DNA of 7,130 nt from Actinomycetes bacterium (GCA_023389745.1 JAEWED010000202.1:1-7130), one strand, 5' to 3'; counted from the stretch's first letter, positions 1-5,591 are shown. Translations and numbers: made by a program. The notes: generated by a model from the letters alone, not told the origin.

Positions 1-745
1 CGTCGGTATCGGTGTGCGGGGTGGTGATCTGGCCGAGCGCATCCAGGGCGTCCGTCCATGCATCGAGGGCGGCGGGCGACAGGCGGCGGTGGTCGAGTCG
101 GCCGGGCAGAGCGAGGGCGGCGTCGAAGGGGACCTCGACGAATCCGGCGGTTCGGGGTGCGAGGGCGTCCCGTATGGGTGCGAGATCGAGCAGGGTGTCC
201 GGCATCTGGTGCGAGATCGCCACGATCGTCCGCGCCAACACCTCAGCTCCGTAGGTGTTCATCAGCCAGCCGAGGCCGTCTCGCATCCGGCTCAGTGGCT
301 CGGAACGGGCGGGCGCGACGATGACGATTCCGGCTCCGGCTTCGATCAGCGGCCCGAGGCGGCGGGAACGCAGTGCGGGCCCGACGTCGTGGAATCGAGC
401 TTGGTGGCGATCGGAGAGCAGCCCGTCCACGAGGGCCGGGTCCGTGGTGTCTCCGTGTCCGACGACGACCACGCCGGCGGTGCTGACCGCCATGCGTGAA
501 CCGAGCTGGCGGATGGCGCGAGCGGTGTCGATCGGGTCGACGGCGGTGCGGTCGAGGAGGTTCCCGCCGTCGGAGGTGCCGTCGATCGCTGCGACGTCCA
601 CTCCGGTGCCCAGTCGAAGTGCTGTCGCCAGCCCGTATGTTGTGGTGGTCGAGGCGGCGCCGCCGGAGCCGGCGACAACGATGGCCGAGATCCGCTCAGG
701 CTCCTCGACCTTGGGGGTCCTGCGTAGAGCAACAACGTTCGTCAT
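1..745 (-). CDS. MinD/ParA-like P-loop protein with degenerate Walker A, 3' end cut by window
   Basis: The frame stays open to the left edge, giving 248 residues with no stop, so the C-terminus is missing. The layout is that of the SIMIBI (ParA/MinD) fold. A beta strand (residues 20-25) leads into SGGAASTTTT at 27-36, where the deviant Walker A motif KGGxGKTT should be. A strand at 49-54 is followed by IDGTSDGGNL (54-63), matching the A' region with Asp55 kept. HDVG at 119-122 sits where Walker B would be, before a strand at 138-144. Both P-loop lysine positions are Ser (27 and 32), so ATP hydrolysis may be weak or absent. I recall related actinobacterial MinD-like proteins with similarly altered loops, so this may be a family trait rather than decay. 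The ATG overlaps the upstream stop as ATGA, indicating translational coupling to the membrane protein. I infer a cytoplasmic partner of that protein in an envelope or transfer apparatus; the exact role is unknown. Confidence 0.8.
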   Translation of the reverse strand, partial: MTNVVALRRTPKVEEPERISAIVVAGSGGAASTTTTYGLATALRLGTGVDVAAIDGTSDGGNLLDRTAVDPIDTARAIRQLGSRMAVSTAGVVVVGHGDTTDPALVDGLLSDRHQARFHDVGPALRSRRLGPLIEAGAGIVIVAPARSEPLSRMRDGLGWLMNTYGAEVLARTIVAISHQMPDTLLDLAPIRDALAPRTAGFVEVPFDAALALPGRLDHRRLSPAALDAWTDALDALGQITTPHTDTD

Positions 746-1875
746 TTCCGGTCCTCCACTGTCGCGATCTTCATTCCGCCTTCGCCGGGGGTGGTGGTGA
801 TCCACTGCCGGTGGATGCCTTCGCTGCCGACTGGCGGGATCTTCAAGAGCACGTCGACTGACCAGCGGTTCGGCTCTGGCGTGGGTAGGACCGTCACGCA
901 GTGCTCGGTGCCTTCCGGGACGGCGTCGATGAATTCCTGGATCTGAGCGGGAGGTTGGGGCAGGACCATCAGCGATCCGACAGCCTCTCCGCTGCGCGTG
1001 ACGTAGTAGGCGTGCTCGAACGCCTGGATCACTCCCGGGCCGCTGTCGCGGTTGCCTGCGCCGTTGCCGACGGTCCGATCCGGTTCGTTGACCGACGCGC
1101 ACCAGGACGGCGCAGCAGCCGTCGTCTCTTCCGCTTCCGCGGAGACGGTGGACTCTGGCAGCGGCGGAACGGGGGTTTCAGTGTCGTCACCGGTGAGGAC
1201 GGTGACTGCACCCGCGGCGAAGACCGAGACGGCCGCTACGGCCAGACCGATCAGTGGGGCTTTGCCCCACCGGCGGCCGCCGTCACCGCCGCTGGCGTCG
1301 CTCGTGGTCTCCGGATCAGTCGGATCACTCGGGGGGATCTCCGTGGCGGCCGGCACCGGTGCCGCGGGCAGCGTCCTCTGCGCGCGCAGTCGACCGGTGA
1401 TCGAGCGGAATCCGCCACGGGGGTCGCCGGGGGCGACCAGCGGCTCGCGGGGGATGTGTGCGCGAACCCAGTCGGGCGCATCGGCATACAGATCGACGGG
1501 CAGCGGTTCGAGGTGCTCGGCGTACGCCTGCGGTTGCGCGGGGTCCGGCGACCATTCGCTGTATGCCTGGGCACTGACGGGAGCGAACTGCTCCGTCGCG
1601 AGGTCGTCCTCGATGAGGATCGGTTCGAGTTCGGTCTGGATGATCGACGAATCGTCGATCGGCTCTAGTTCGGTCTGGACGACCGAGTCCTGCTCGCCAG
1701 CGGCCGCCTCGCTGCTCGGCTCGAGCGCGGGCACTTCGCTGGCTTCGGCGAATGTCTCTGTCGGGATGGGGAAGTCCAGTCCGCCCGAGACTGGTGCGTC
1801 GTCGGCCGGGGTCTGGTCGCGTCCGTAGTGCTCGATCACGTCGGGGAACAGTTGCTCCCGATTGTCCGTCGACAT
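742..1875 (-). CDS. Single-pass membrane protein with acidic cytoplasmic N-terminus and extracytoplasmic C-terminal domain
   Basis: The product has 377 residues. Residues 1-200 are acidic and Pro/Ala/Glu-rich, probably disordered, and contain a tandem 13-residue repeat (VVQTELEPI at 65-73, IIQTELEPI at 78-86). Basic residues (RRWGK, 201-205) precede one membrane segment at about 206-228, which predicts N-inside topology. After a Pro/Thr/Glu linker comes a compact domain, about 257-372, with two cysteines (259 and 326) that could form a disulphide. The pattern of an early helix (GVIQAFEHAYYV) followed by several strands recalls small NTF2-like or similar alpha/beta domains of cell-envelope proteins, but I cannot assign a family. 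The start is supported by GGAGGA 4 nt upstream of the ATG. The stop overlaps the ATG of the MinD-like gene (ATGA). I infer that it anchors the MinD-like protein at the membrane and presents its C-terminal domain to the cell wall; this is speculative. Confidence 0.85.
   Translation of the reverse strand: MSTDNREQLFPDVIEHYGRDQTPADDAPVSGGLDFPIPTETFAEASEVPALEPSSEAAAGEQDSVVQTELEPIDDSSIIQTELEPILIEDDLATEQFAPVSAQAYSEWSPDPAQPQAYAEHLEPLPVDLYADAPDWVRAHIPREPLVAPGDPRGGFRSITGRLRAQRTLPAAPVPAATEIPPSDPTDPETTSDASGGDGGRRWGKAPLIGLAVAAVSVFAAGAVTVLTGDDTETPVPPLPESTVSAEAEETTAAAPSWCASVNEPDRTVGNGAGNRDSGPGVIQAFEHAYYVTRSGEAVGSLMVLPQPPAQIQEFIDAVPEGTEHCVTVLPTPEPNRWSVDVLLKIPPVGSEGIHRQWITTTPGEGGMKIATVEDRK
1618..1683 (-). 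repeat. In-frame 39-bp tandem duplication with a 19-bp palindrome at its centre
   Basis: The 13-mer AGTTCGGTCTGGA occurs at 1628-1640 and again at 1667-1679, offset 39 bp (13 codons), encoding the repeated QTELEP segment. Between the copies, 1642-1660 reads GATCGACGAATCGTCGATC, a perfect palindrome with 9-bp arms and one central base. Synonymous differences between the two copies suggest the duplication is not very recent. Confidence 0.8.
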
Positions 1876-1892
1876 TTATCCTCCGTGTAGAT

Positions 1893-1920
1893 GGTGGGGG
1901 CGGGTCTCCCCGCCCCCACC
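1893..1920 (-). terminator. GC-only 12-bp perfect hairpin between two operon genes
   Basis: The arms 1893-1904 (GGTGGGGGCGGG) and 1909-1920 are perfectly complementary around a TCTC loop. It lies 18 bp after the stop of the 383-residue gene and 8 nt before the ribosome binding site (1879-1884) of the 377-residue gene. No T-tract follows on the minus strand. It could be a leaky intrinsic terminator, as U-tract-less hairpins have been proposed in actinobacteria, or a 3'-end stabiliser or processing site. Either would make the secreted-protein mRNA more abundant than the downstream part. Confidence 0.6.
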
Positions 1921-1938
1921 GAGGGCTTCACAGGTCTG

Positions 1939-3090
1939 TCAGGCCTGCTGGATGCCGTCGCCGACGGCGTTCGAGATCATCTGCGTGGCAACACCGGCCG
2001 AGCCCTTCCCGAACTGGGTGAGGGCGCCGTCGATCGCGTCGACGACCTGCTGGCCGCCAGGCTGGGCGGTGGCCCAGTCGCGGGCCTGCTGGTCGATGCC
2101 CGGGGCTGCGGCGACGACGTCACGCACCGCAGTCGCGGCGGCCTGACCGACCGGCCCGGCGGACTCCCACTGGGTGAGCGTGGTCTCGGCCTGCGCGGTG
2201 ATCGCCTCGGAGTCGATACTCGGCAGATCGACCTCGATCGGCTGGCCCTCGTCGTCACCGGCGCCGAACGCGGTACCGGCAGCGAAGCCGATCGCGCCAC
2301 CGACGACGGCGCCCGGGACCGCAGTGATTGCGCCGCCGATCGCAGCACCTGCGGCGGTGCCGGCCACCGTGGTCGGCACGATGACCGCGGCAGGCAGCCC
2401 CGGAATGACGCCGAGCGGGATCGACACGAAGCCGCCGATCGCGAGACCCTGGTTGCCGCCGATGGTGCCGCCGAGCAGCGCACCCGGAACCGCGCCGATG
2501 CCGGCGCCGATAGCCGCGCCGCCGATGGTTCCGGCGATCTGTCCGGCCGCGACCCGGTCGGCCCGATCCGCATCAATACCGATTGACCGGTAGAAAGTTG
2601 AGACCTGCGAACGGATCAGCTCGGACGTGTTATTGGTCCGCTCGAGGTCCTCATCGGTCAGCCAGTTCGGCTGGACGGCGTGGTAATCGCCGAGCATCAC
2701 CGTGTTCTGCGGCGCAATGTACATCGGCGCGGCCTCGACAGCCACCGGGGCGTGCAGGGCCGAGTAATCGATCGGCGCAACGTAGTTCGACTGCTGCGTG
2801 TACTGGTTCGTCTGGTAGTCGTAGTTCGGCTTCGGCACGTAGCGCGGCTGCACTGCCGGAGCCTCGACCCAGTAGGTCGGCTGGCTCGGCGCTTCGGGCA
2901 CGTACGCGGGCTGCGGGGCCGCGGTGGTGCCGCCCTGTGTGGACGGAGCCGGGGTGGTCACGCCGCCCTGCGACGGCAGCTCTACCGGATCGGCATTCGC
3001 GATTCCTGCGCCGGCGACGACGATCGCGGCGGCGGTTGCCGGAACGATGCCTGCCTTCGCGGCCCGCGAGACCCTGCGGTGCTTACCCAT
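1939..3090 (-). CDS. Secreted glycine-zipper protein (resembles actinobacterial 'insoluble domain protein')
   Basis: The product has 383 residues. A basic N-terminus (KHRR...K) and hydrophobic stretch end at ANA, predicting Sec signal peptidase cleavage after residue 33. Residues 34-108 are rich in Pro, Tyr, Gln and Thr, with loose P-x-Y-V-P repeats, probably an extended linker. Residues 109-178 are a mixed region. Residues 180-277 are almost entirely Gly, Ala, Ile, Val and Pro with many GxxxG spacings, and a motif AVPGAxxGG occurs twice (199-208 and 257-266). The acidic C-terminal part (281-383) is predicted helical. Glycine zippers typically pack membrane helices or form oligomeric pores, so an envelope-embedded or channel-like role is possible but unproven. 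No enzyme motif is visible. The gene starts 25 bp after the cutinase stop with only a weak purine-rich Shine-Dalgarno (GGGAAAGAAG), which implies cotranscription. I recall similar products named insoluble domain proteins in Rhodococcus-type genomes, but this is from memory. Confidence 0.85.
   Translation of the reverse strand: MGKHRRVSRAAKAGIVPATAAAIVVAGAGIANADPVELPSQGGVTTPAPSTQGGTTAAPQPAYVPEAPSQPTYWVEAPAVQPRYVPKPNYDYQTNQYTQQSNYVAPIDYSALHAPVAVEAAPMYIAPQNTVMLGDYHAVQPNWLTDEDLERTNNTSELIRSQVSTFYRSIGIDADRADRVAAGQIAGTIGGAAIGAGIGAVPGALLGGTIGGNQGLAIGGFVSIPLGVIPGLPAAVIVPTTVAGTAAGAAIGGAITAVPGAVVGGAIGFAAGTAFGAGDDEGQPIEVDLPSIDSEAITAQAETTLTQWESAGPVGQAAATAVRDVVAAAPGIDQQARDWATAQPGGQQVVDAIDGALTQFGKGSAGVATQMISNAVGDGIQQA
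2275..2526 (-). repeat. Internal duplication within the glycine-zipper domain
   Basis: Residues 189-212 and about 247-272 of the encoded protein share the pattern IGGA...AVPGAxxGGxIG. The two copies are separated by a hydrophobic, proline-containing stretch (about 220-244). At DNA level the similarity is diffuse, with many GCCGATCGC-like words, so I read it as an old duplication kept for structure. Confidence 0.55.
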
Positions 3091-3115
3091 TCGTTTCTTC
3101 TTTCCCTAGACGGTT

Positions 3116-4762
3116 TCAGGAGTTCGAGTTGGAGTTCGTGCTGACGACGCCGCCCTGTTCGAGCAGCGTCGGCTCCGACGCATCACGGCCCGTCGCGGTG
3201 GTGGACGTCGTCGTCGACGTCGTCGTGGACGTCGTGATGGACGTCGTGGTGGCGGACGTCGATGGCCGCGTCGTGGTGGTCGTCGGCGATGCCTTGGGTG
3301 TGCTCGTCACCTTCGACGTCGAGTTCGAGCTCGAATTGCTGGCGGACTTCGAGGACGCTCCGAGGTCTGCGGCAGCGGCGGCGAGCCAAGACGCAACAAA
3401 TTTCGTGGGCGCCTGGCCGGTCGGGGTCGCTGCGACAGAGCCGTAAGAGCCATGCTCGGCCGCCGTGTTCCGGTAGGAGGACAGCGCAACCAAGTCGAAG
3501 GCGTCCCGATTGGCCTTGACCTCGTTCTCGACGATCTTGAAGGTTTGCGTCACCAGGCGTGTGGTCGTGGCCGGCGGGATCAGCTCTGGCAGGACGGTGA
3601 CGGCCTTGGCCGCCAGAATCGCCAACGCCGCAGGAGGGTTCGCGAGCCCGACCGTCGCAACGGCGGCGATGGTTTCGGGCGTCAGGACCTTCTTGGCCAC
3701 GGTGACGGCCGCATTCAGGCCGATCAGCCCGACCTTCACCAGCGCCGAGGTCACTTCCTGCCCGGTCGGGGGCTTGGCCCGCGGATCCGACGCCTCGGCG
3801 AGTCGCTGAGAGATCGTCTTCTTCGGCTGGATGGAGATGTTCTCGAGCGCGTTCTTGGGTGCCTGGATGTCCTTGTTGATGACATCGACAGCGGTCTTGA
3901 ACGTCGTCGAGGCCAGTGCCCGGCCGATCGTCGAGACGGCAACGAACGGGTCGCCACCGATCTCGGCCTGTCCCGCTACGTTGACGACCGCCCGTGCGAT
4001 CGGGGCGTTCGGCGGGGCGTCACACGCCAGATCGCCGGTCTGGCACCACGATGAGACCCGGCCCGACAACGAGCCGTAATCCTTCGTGATGCCGGAGACG
4101 GGGCCGATTCCGGCGCCCTTCGGCGTCGTGAATGACACCGGCGTCAGCGCCTTCACTTCCTCGCCGCGGGTGCCGGGAACCGGGTTCGGAGCCTGCTGCG
4201 ATGTACCGGGGAAGAGCCCAGCCCCCTCGCTGCGGGTCGGCGACCCGAACAGTGCGCCTGCAGCGATCGCCGAGGCGGGCACCGAGCCACTCCCCTTCCC
4301 GACGGTCCGCAAGAAGTTCGAGGCCGCGTGCGCGCCCTGAGAAAAGCCGACAATCGCCAACTTGGTCTTGGGGCAGCTCGCCAGCACCGTGGAGGCAGCC
4401 TTCGCCAGGTTCTCCTCGCCCTTGCCGACCGAGACCGCATAGGAGTCGCTGCCGCCTGGGGTGATTCCACCGAACGAGCCCGGGTACGGCACATACGCCC
4501 GGTCGACACTCGCACCGATTTCACGCGCCTGGGCGAGCATCGGCGACATGATCGTCCCGAGCACCCCGGTATCGGCTTTCACCGGCGCGTCCGGCGATGT
4601 CTCCGTCGTACCCTGCACGCCGAGCGCATACAGATCCGGGCAATCGCCCACCAGCTCGTCAAGCCAGGTCGTTTCCGCCTGAGCCGGCACCAATCCGCCC
4701 GCCCCCACAACGACGACTGCGGTCGTCACGGTGGCTGCGAAAACGCGCTTGGACCAGTTCAT
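3116..4762 (-). CDS. Secreted cutinase-family serine hydrolase with large insertion and Ser/Thr-rich tail
   Basis: The product has 548 residues. The N-terminus MNWSKRVF plus a hydrophobic core ending AQA predicts Sec cleavage after residue 29. The alpha/beta-hydrolase core has the cutinase elbow GFSQG (Ser141), paired cysteines 41 and 130, and C240-QTGD-LA-C247 placing the catalytic Asp at 244. The catalytic His is not found shortly after the Asp; the only fitting motif is EHGSYG with His437. This leaves about 190 residues between Asp and His where about 13-20 are usual, filled with Ala/Val-rich predicted helices (about 255-430). Residues 470-525 are a Ser/Thr stalk, possibly O-glycosylated, followed by TNSNSNS. 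Likely substrates are esters or lipids of the mycolate envelope or outside; polymer cutin is not implied. The ATG at 4762 is preferred over the in-frame ATG at 4816 because it has GAGGAGGG just upstream and starts a proper signal peptide. It is the first gene of the leftward operon. Confidence 0.88.
   Translation of the reverse strand: MNWSKRVFAATVTTAVVVVGAGGLVPAQAETTWLDELVGDCPDLYALGVQGTTETSPDAPVKADTGVLGTIMSPMLAQAREIGASVDRAYVPYPGSFGGITPGGSDSYAVSVGKGEENLAKAASTVLASCPKTKLAIVGFSQGAHAASNFLRTVGKGSGSVPASAIAAGALFGSPTRSEGAGLFPGTSQQAPNPVPGTRGEEVKALTPVSFTTPKGAGIGPVSGITKDYGSLSGRVSSWCQTGDLACDAPPNAPIARAVVNVAGQAEIGGDPFVAVSTIGRALASTTFKTAVDVINKDIQAPKNALENISIQPKKTISQRLAEASDPRAKPPTGQEVTSALVKVGLIGLNAAVTVAKKVLTPETIAAVATVGLANPPAALAILAAKAVTVLPELIPPATTTRLVTQTFKIVENEVKANRDAFDLVALSSYRNTAAEHGSYGSVAATPTGQAPTKFVASWLAAAAADLGASSKSASNSSSNSTSKVTSTPKASPTTTTTRPSTSATTTSITTSTTTSTTTSTTATGRDASEPTLLEQGGVVSTNSNSNS
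3204..3260 (-). repeat. 12-bp periodic repeat encoding the Thr/Ser tail
   Basis: GACGTC recurs at 3204, 3216, 3228 and 3240, exactly 12 bp apart, and once more at 3255. Each unit encodes four residues of the TTTS type. The period keeps the reading frame, so slippage would lengthen or shorten the stalk without disrupting the protein. Confidence 0.75.
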
Positions 4763-4766
4763 CCCA

Positions 4767-4774
4767 CCCTCCTC
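4767..4774 (-). promoter_or_regulatory. Ribosome binding site deciding the cutinase start
   Basis: On the minus strand GAGGAGGG lies 4 nt before the ATG at 4762. The alternative ATG at 4816 lacks such a site and would put 18 residues, including charged ones, in front of the signal peptide. Confidence 0.75.
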
Positions 4775-4781
4775 ACGGTCG

Positions 4782-4811
4782 ATGCTAGACCAAAGTAACG
4801 CATATTCCCAA
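4782..4811 (-). promoter_or_regulatory. Candidate SigA-type promoter of the cutinase operon
   Basis: Minus strand TTGGGA (4811-4806), an 18-nt spacer, then TAGCAT (4787-4782). The predicted transcript would begin about 13 nt before the ATG, right at the Shine-Dalgarno, which is tight. The -35 lies inside the 13-bp tandem repeat. This is inferred from consensus only. Confidence 0.35.
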
Positions 4812-4823
4812 CGCATATTCCCA
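4797..4823. repeat. Perfect 13-bp tandem direct repeat upstream of the cutinase gene
   Basis: ACGCATATTCCCA occurs at 4798-4810 and immediately again at 4811-4823, and the match extends one base further left. Read on the minus strand it gives GGGAAT, 16 nt, then CGTT, which resembles ECF sigma factor promoters (GGAA ... GTT). It may be a pair of activator or repressor half-sites, or a promoter for an ECF sigma factor. Confidence 0.65.
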
Positions 4824-4856
4824 CACTGGACAGCCAGAATCGAGCTGAGATTTCAG

Positions 4857-4871
4857 ATCGCCACTGGCGAT
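4857..4871. promoter_or_regulatory. 15-bp perfect palindrome, candidate operator between divergent genes
   Basis: ATCGCCACTGGCGAT has 7-bp arms around a single C. It lies 95 bp from the cutinase start and 83 bp from the start of the double-HTH regulator. A dimeric Cro/C1-type protein is the natural candidate to bind it; binding is inferred. Confidence 0.45.
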
Positions 4872-4942
4872 GCGGCACAGTGAACTGCCGATACATCGAC
4901 TACAGAGTCAGATGCGGCCAGAACCGAAAAGGTTCCCGGACA

Positions 4943-4952
4943 GAGGAGGTGA
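4943..4952 (+). promoter_or_regulatory. Strong ribosome binding site deciding the regulator start
   Basis: GAGGAGGTGA is nearly a full match to the 16S anti-Shine-Dalgarno and is followed 2 nt later by GTG at 4955. The earlier in-frame GTG at 4949 lies inside this element. The one at 4880 would add residues that do not look like a helix-turn-helix domain. Confidence 0.8.
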
Positions 4953-4954
4953 GA

Positions 4955-5395
4955 GTGCCGCCGCGAACGCTTCGAGGCTTCGATCCGACGCGATTGAAGG
5001 AGGCCCGCGACGCCAGCGGCATGTCGCGCTCCGACCTCGCCCGCCTGGCCGGCGTGCCTTACAACAGCCTCCGTCGATGGGAGATCGGCGAGGCCGATCC
5101 CACGCTCGACTCCCTCGAACGCGTGGCCACAGCTCTCGGAATAGACGTCAGCGAGATCGCAATCGTCTCCGAGCAGTCCAAAACACTGCAGAACTGGCGC
5201 GCGCTCCGCGGCCTTTCGCAGCAAGATGTCGCCGACGCCGTCAACACCTCGACGTCGTCCTACTCGCGCATCGAACGGGGCGAAAGCCCACTGACCGACG
5301 ACATGCGGAAGCGGCTGGGAGAGGCTCTCGGCATCGACGATGCGACCGTCTCGCTCGCCTGGCAGCAGGCGCATTATCGTCCCCCCCGGCGATAA
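4955..5395 (+). CDS. Regulator with two tandem Cro/C1-type (XRE) helix-turn-helix domains
   Basis: The product has 146 residues. Domain 1 spans about 12-68, with the helix-turn-helix core MSRSDLARLAGVPYNSLRRWE (residues 23-43), a GEADPTLDSLERVATALGI scaffold, and the usual ending at an LGIDVSEI segment. Domain 2 spans about 80-137, with LSQQDVADAVNTSTSSYSRIERGE as its core (residues 87-110). Both have the XRE hallmarks: hydrophobic spacing, Ala in helix 2, and ExG after the recognition helix. There is no effector or protease domain, so two DNA-binding domains make up nearly all the protein. That suggests binding to a paired site as a monomer, or to extended sites as a dimer. GTG at 4955 is chosen for the GAGGAGGTGA site. 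The gene is divergent from the cutinase operon, so I infer autoregulation and control of that operon. A 7-C run near the 3' end (5381-5387) could cause frameshift or sequencing errors that would alter only the last few residues. Confidence 0.87.
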   Translation: MPPRTLRGFDPTRLKEARDASGMSRSDLARLAGVPYNSLRRWEIGEADPTLDSLERVATALGIDVSEIAIVSEQSKTLQNWRALRGLSQQDVADAVNTSTSSYSRIERGESPLTDDMRKRLGEALGIDDATVSLAWQQAHYRPPRR

Positions 5396-5398
5396 GGC
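5371..5398 (+). terminator. Weak hairpin overlapping the regulator stop codon
   Basis: TTATCG (5374-5379) pairs with CGATAA (5390-5395), extended by a GC pair of bases after one mismatch, around a C-rich loop. The stop codon is part of the stem. There is no T-tract, so a terminator role is only possible. Confidence 0.3.
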
Positions 5399-5451
5399 AG
5401 CCAGCCTCACAAGAACCTCCCCCAACCACGTCTAACCGCGCCATACCGGCG

Positions 5452-5486
5452 CTTATCACTATTGTAATATCACCACAGTAATAGTC
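5452..5486. promoter_or_regulatory. AT-rich island with repeated GTAATA, candidate promoter or regulator site
   Basis: This is one of the most AT-rich stretches in the window. GTAATA occurs at 5464-5469 and 5478-5483, and CTATT and AATAG flank the pair as an inverted repeat. TAATAT on the plus strand and TACAAT on the minus strand both resemble -10 hexamers, but neither has a convincing -35. An Lsr2-type or EspR-type nucleoid protein could also bind such DNA. Confidence 0.35.
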
Positions 5487-5510
5487 GGGGACAGGGCATA
5501 GTGACGGGCG

Positions 5511-5546
5511 TCTCACCAGGCTGGTTGAGATGGTCCCCACCAGGGG
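5511..5546. repeat. Two adjacent small inverted repeats in the leader of the EspR-like gene
   Basis: TCTCACCAG (5511-5519) faces CTGGTTGAGA (5521-5530), complementary except for one extra base. It is followed by CCCC-ACCA-GGGG (5535-5546). They may be terminator-like hairpins for the upstream gene or leader structures. No clear role can be read. Confidence 0.35.
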
Positions 5547-5560
5547 CTGAACAGGTAGAT

Positions 5561-5591
5561 TTGAACTATCAATTGGTCGTTGAGAGTTCAA
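5561..5591. promoter_or_regulatory. 7-bp inverted repeat just upstream of the EspR-like gene
   Basis: TTGAACT (5561-5567) and AGTTCAA (5585-5591) are perfect reverse complements separated by 17 bp. The spacing puts them about two helical turns apart, as expected for a dimer operator. TTGAAC also resembles a -35 hexamer. The Shine-Dalgarno (5597-5604) begins only 6 bp further on. Autoregulation by the downstream regulator is inferred. Confidence 0.4.

Noticed and set aside
901..1828. Two long plus-strand frames (901-1668 and 1052-1828)
   Set aside because: Both are antisense to the 377-residue membrane protein, which has a good ribosome site, a membrane segment and an ATGA junction. The plus frames show only compositional bias.
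3324..3335. 12-bp palindrome TTCGAGCTCGAA
   Set aside because: It lies in the low-complexity Ser/Asn coding stretch of the cutinase, where repeated TCG/GAG codon words make such symmetry likely by chance.
2583..3446. Plus-strand open frame of 287 codons
   Set aside because: It lies antisense across the start of the glycine-zipper gene and the end of the cutinase gene. Its translation is Arg/Ser/Ala-rich without domain pattern, whereas the minus frames show signal peptides and conserved motifs.
4763..4816. Upstream in-frame ATG for the cutinase at 4816
   Set aside because: It lies within the tandem repeat, has no ribosome binding site, and would add 18 residues before an otherwise normal signal peptide.
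5395..5407. AGGC/GCCT hairpin after the double-HTH gene
   Set aside because: It has only 4 bp of stem and no T-tract, too weak to call a terminator.
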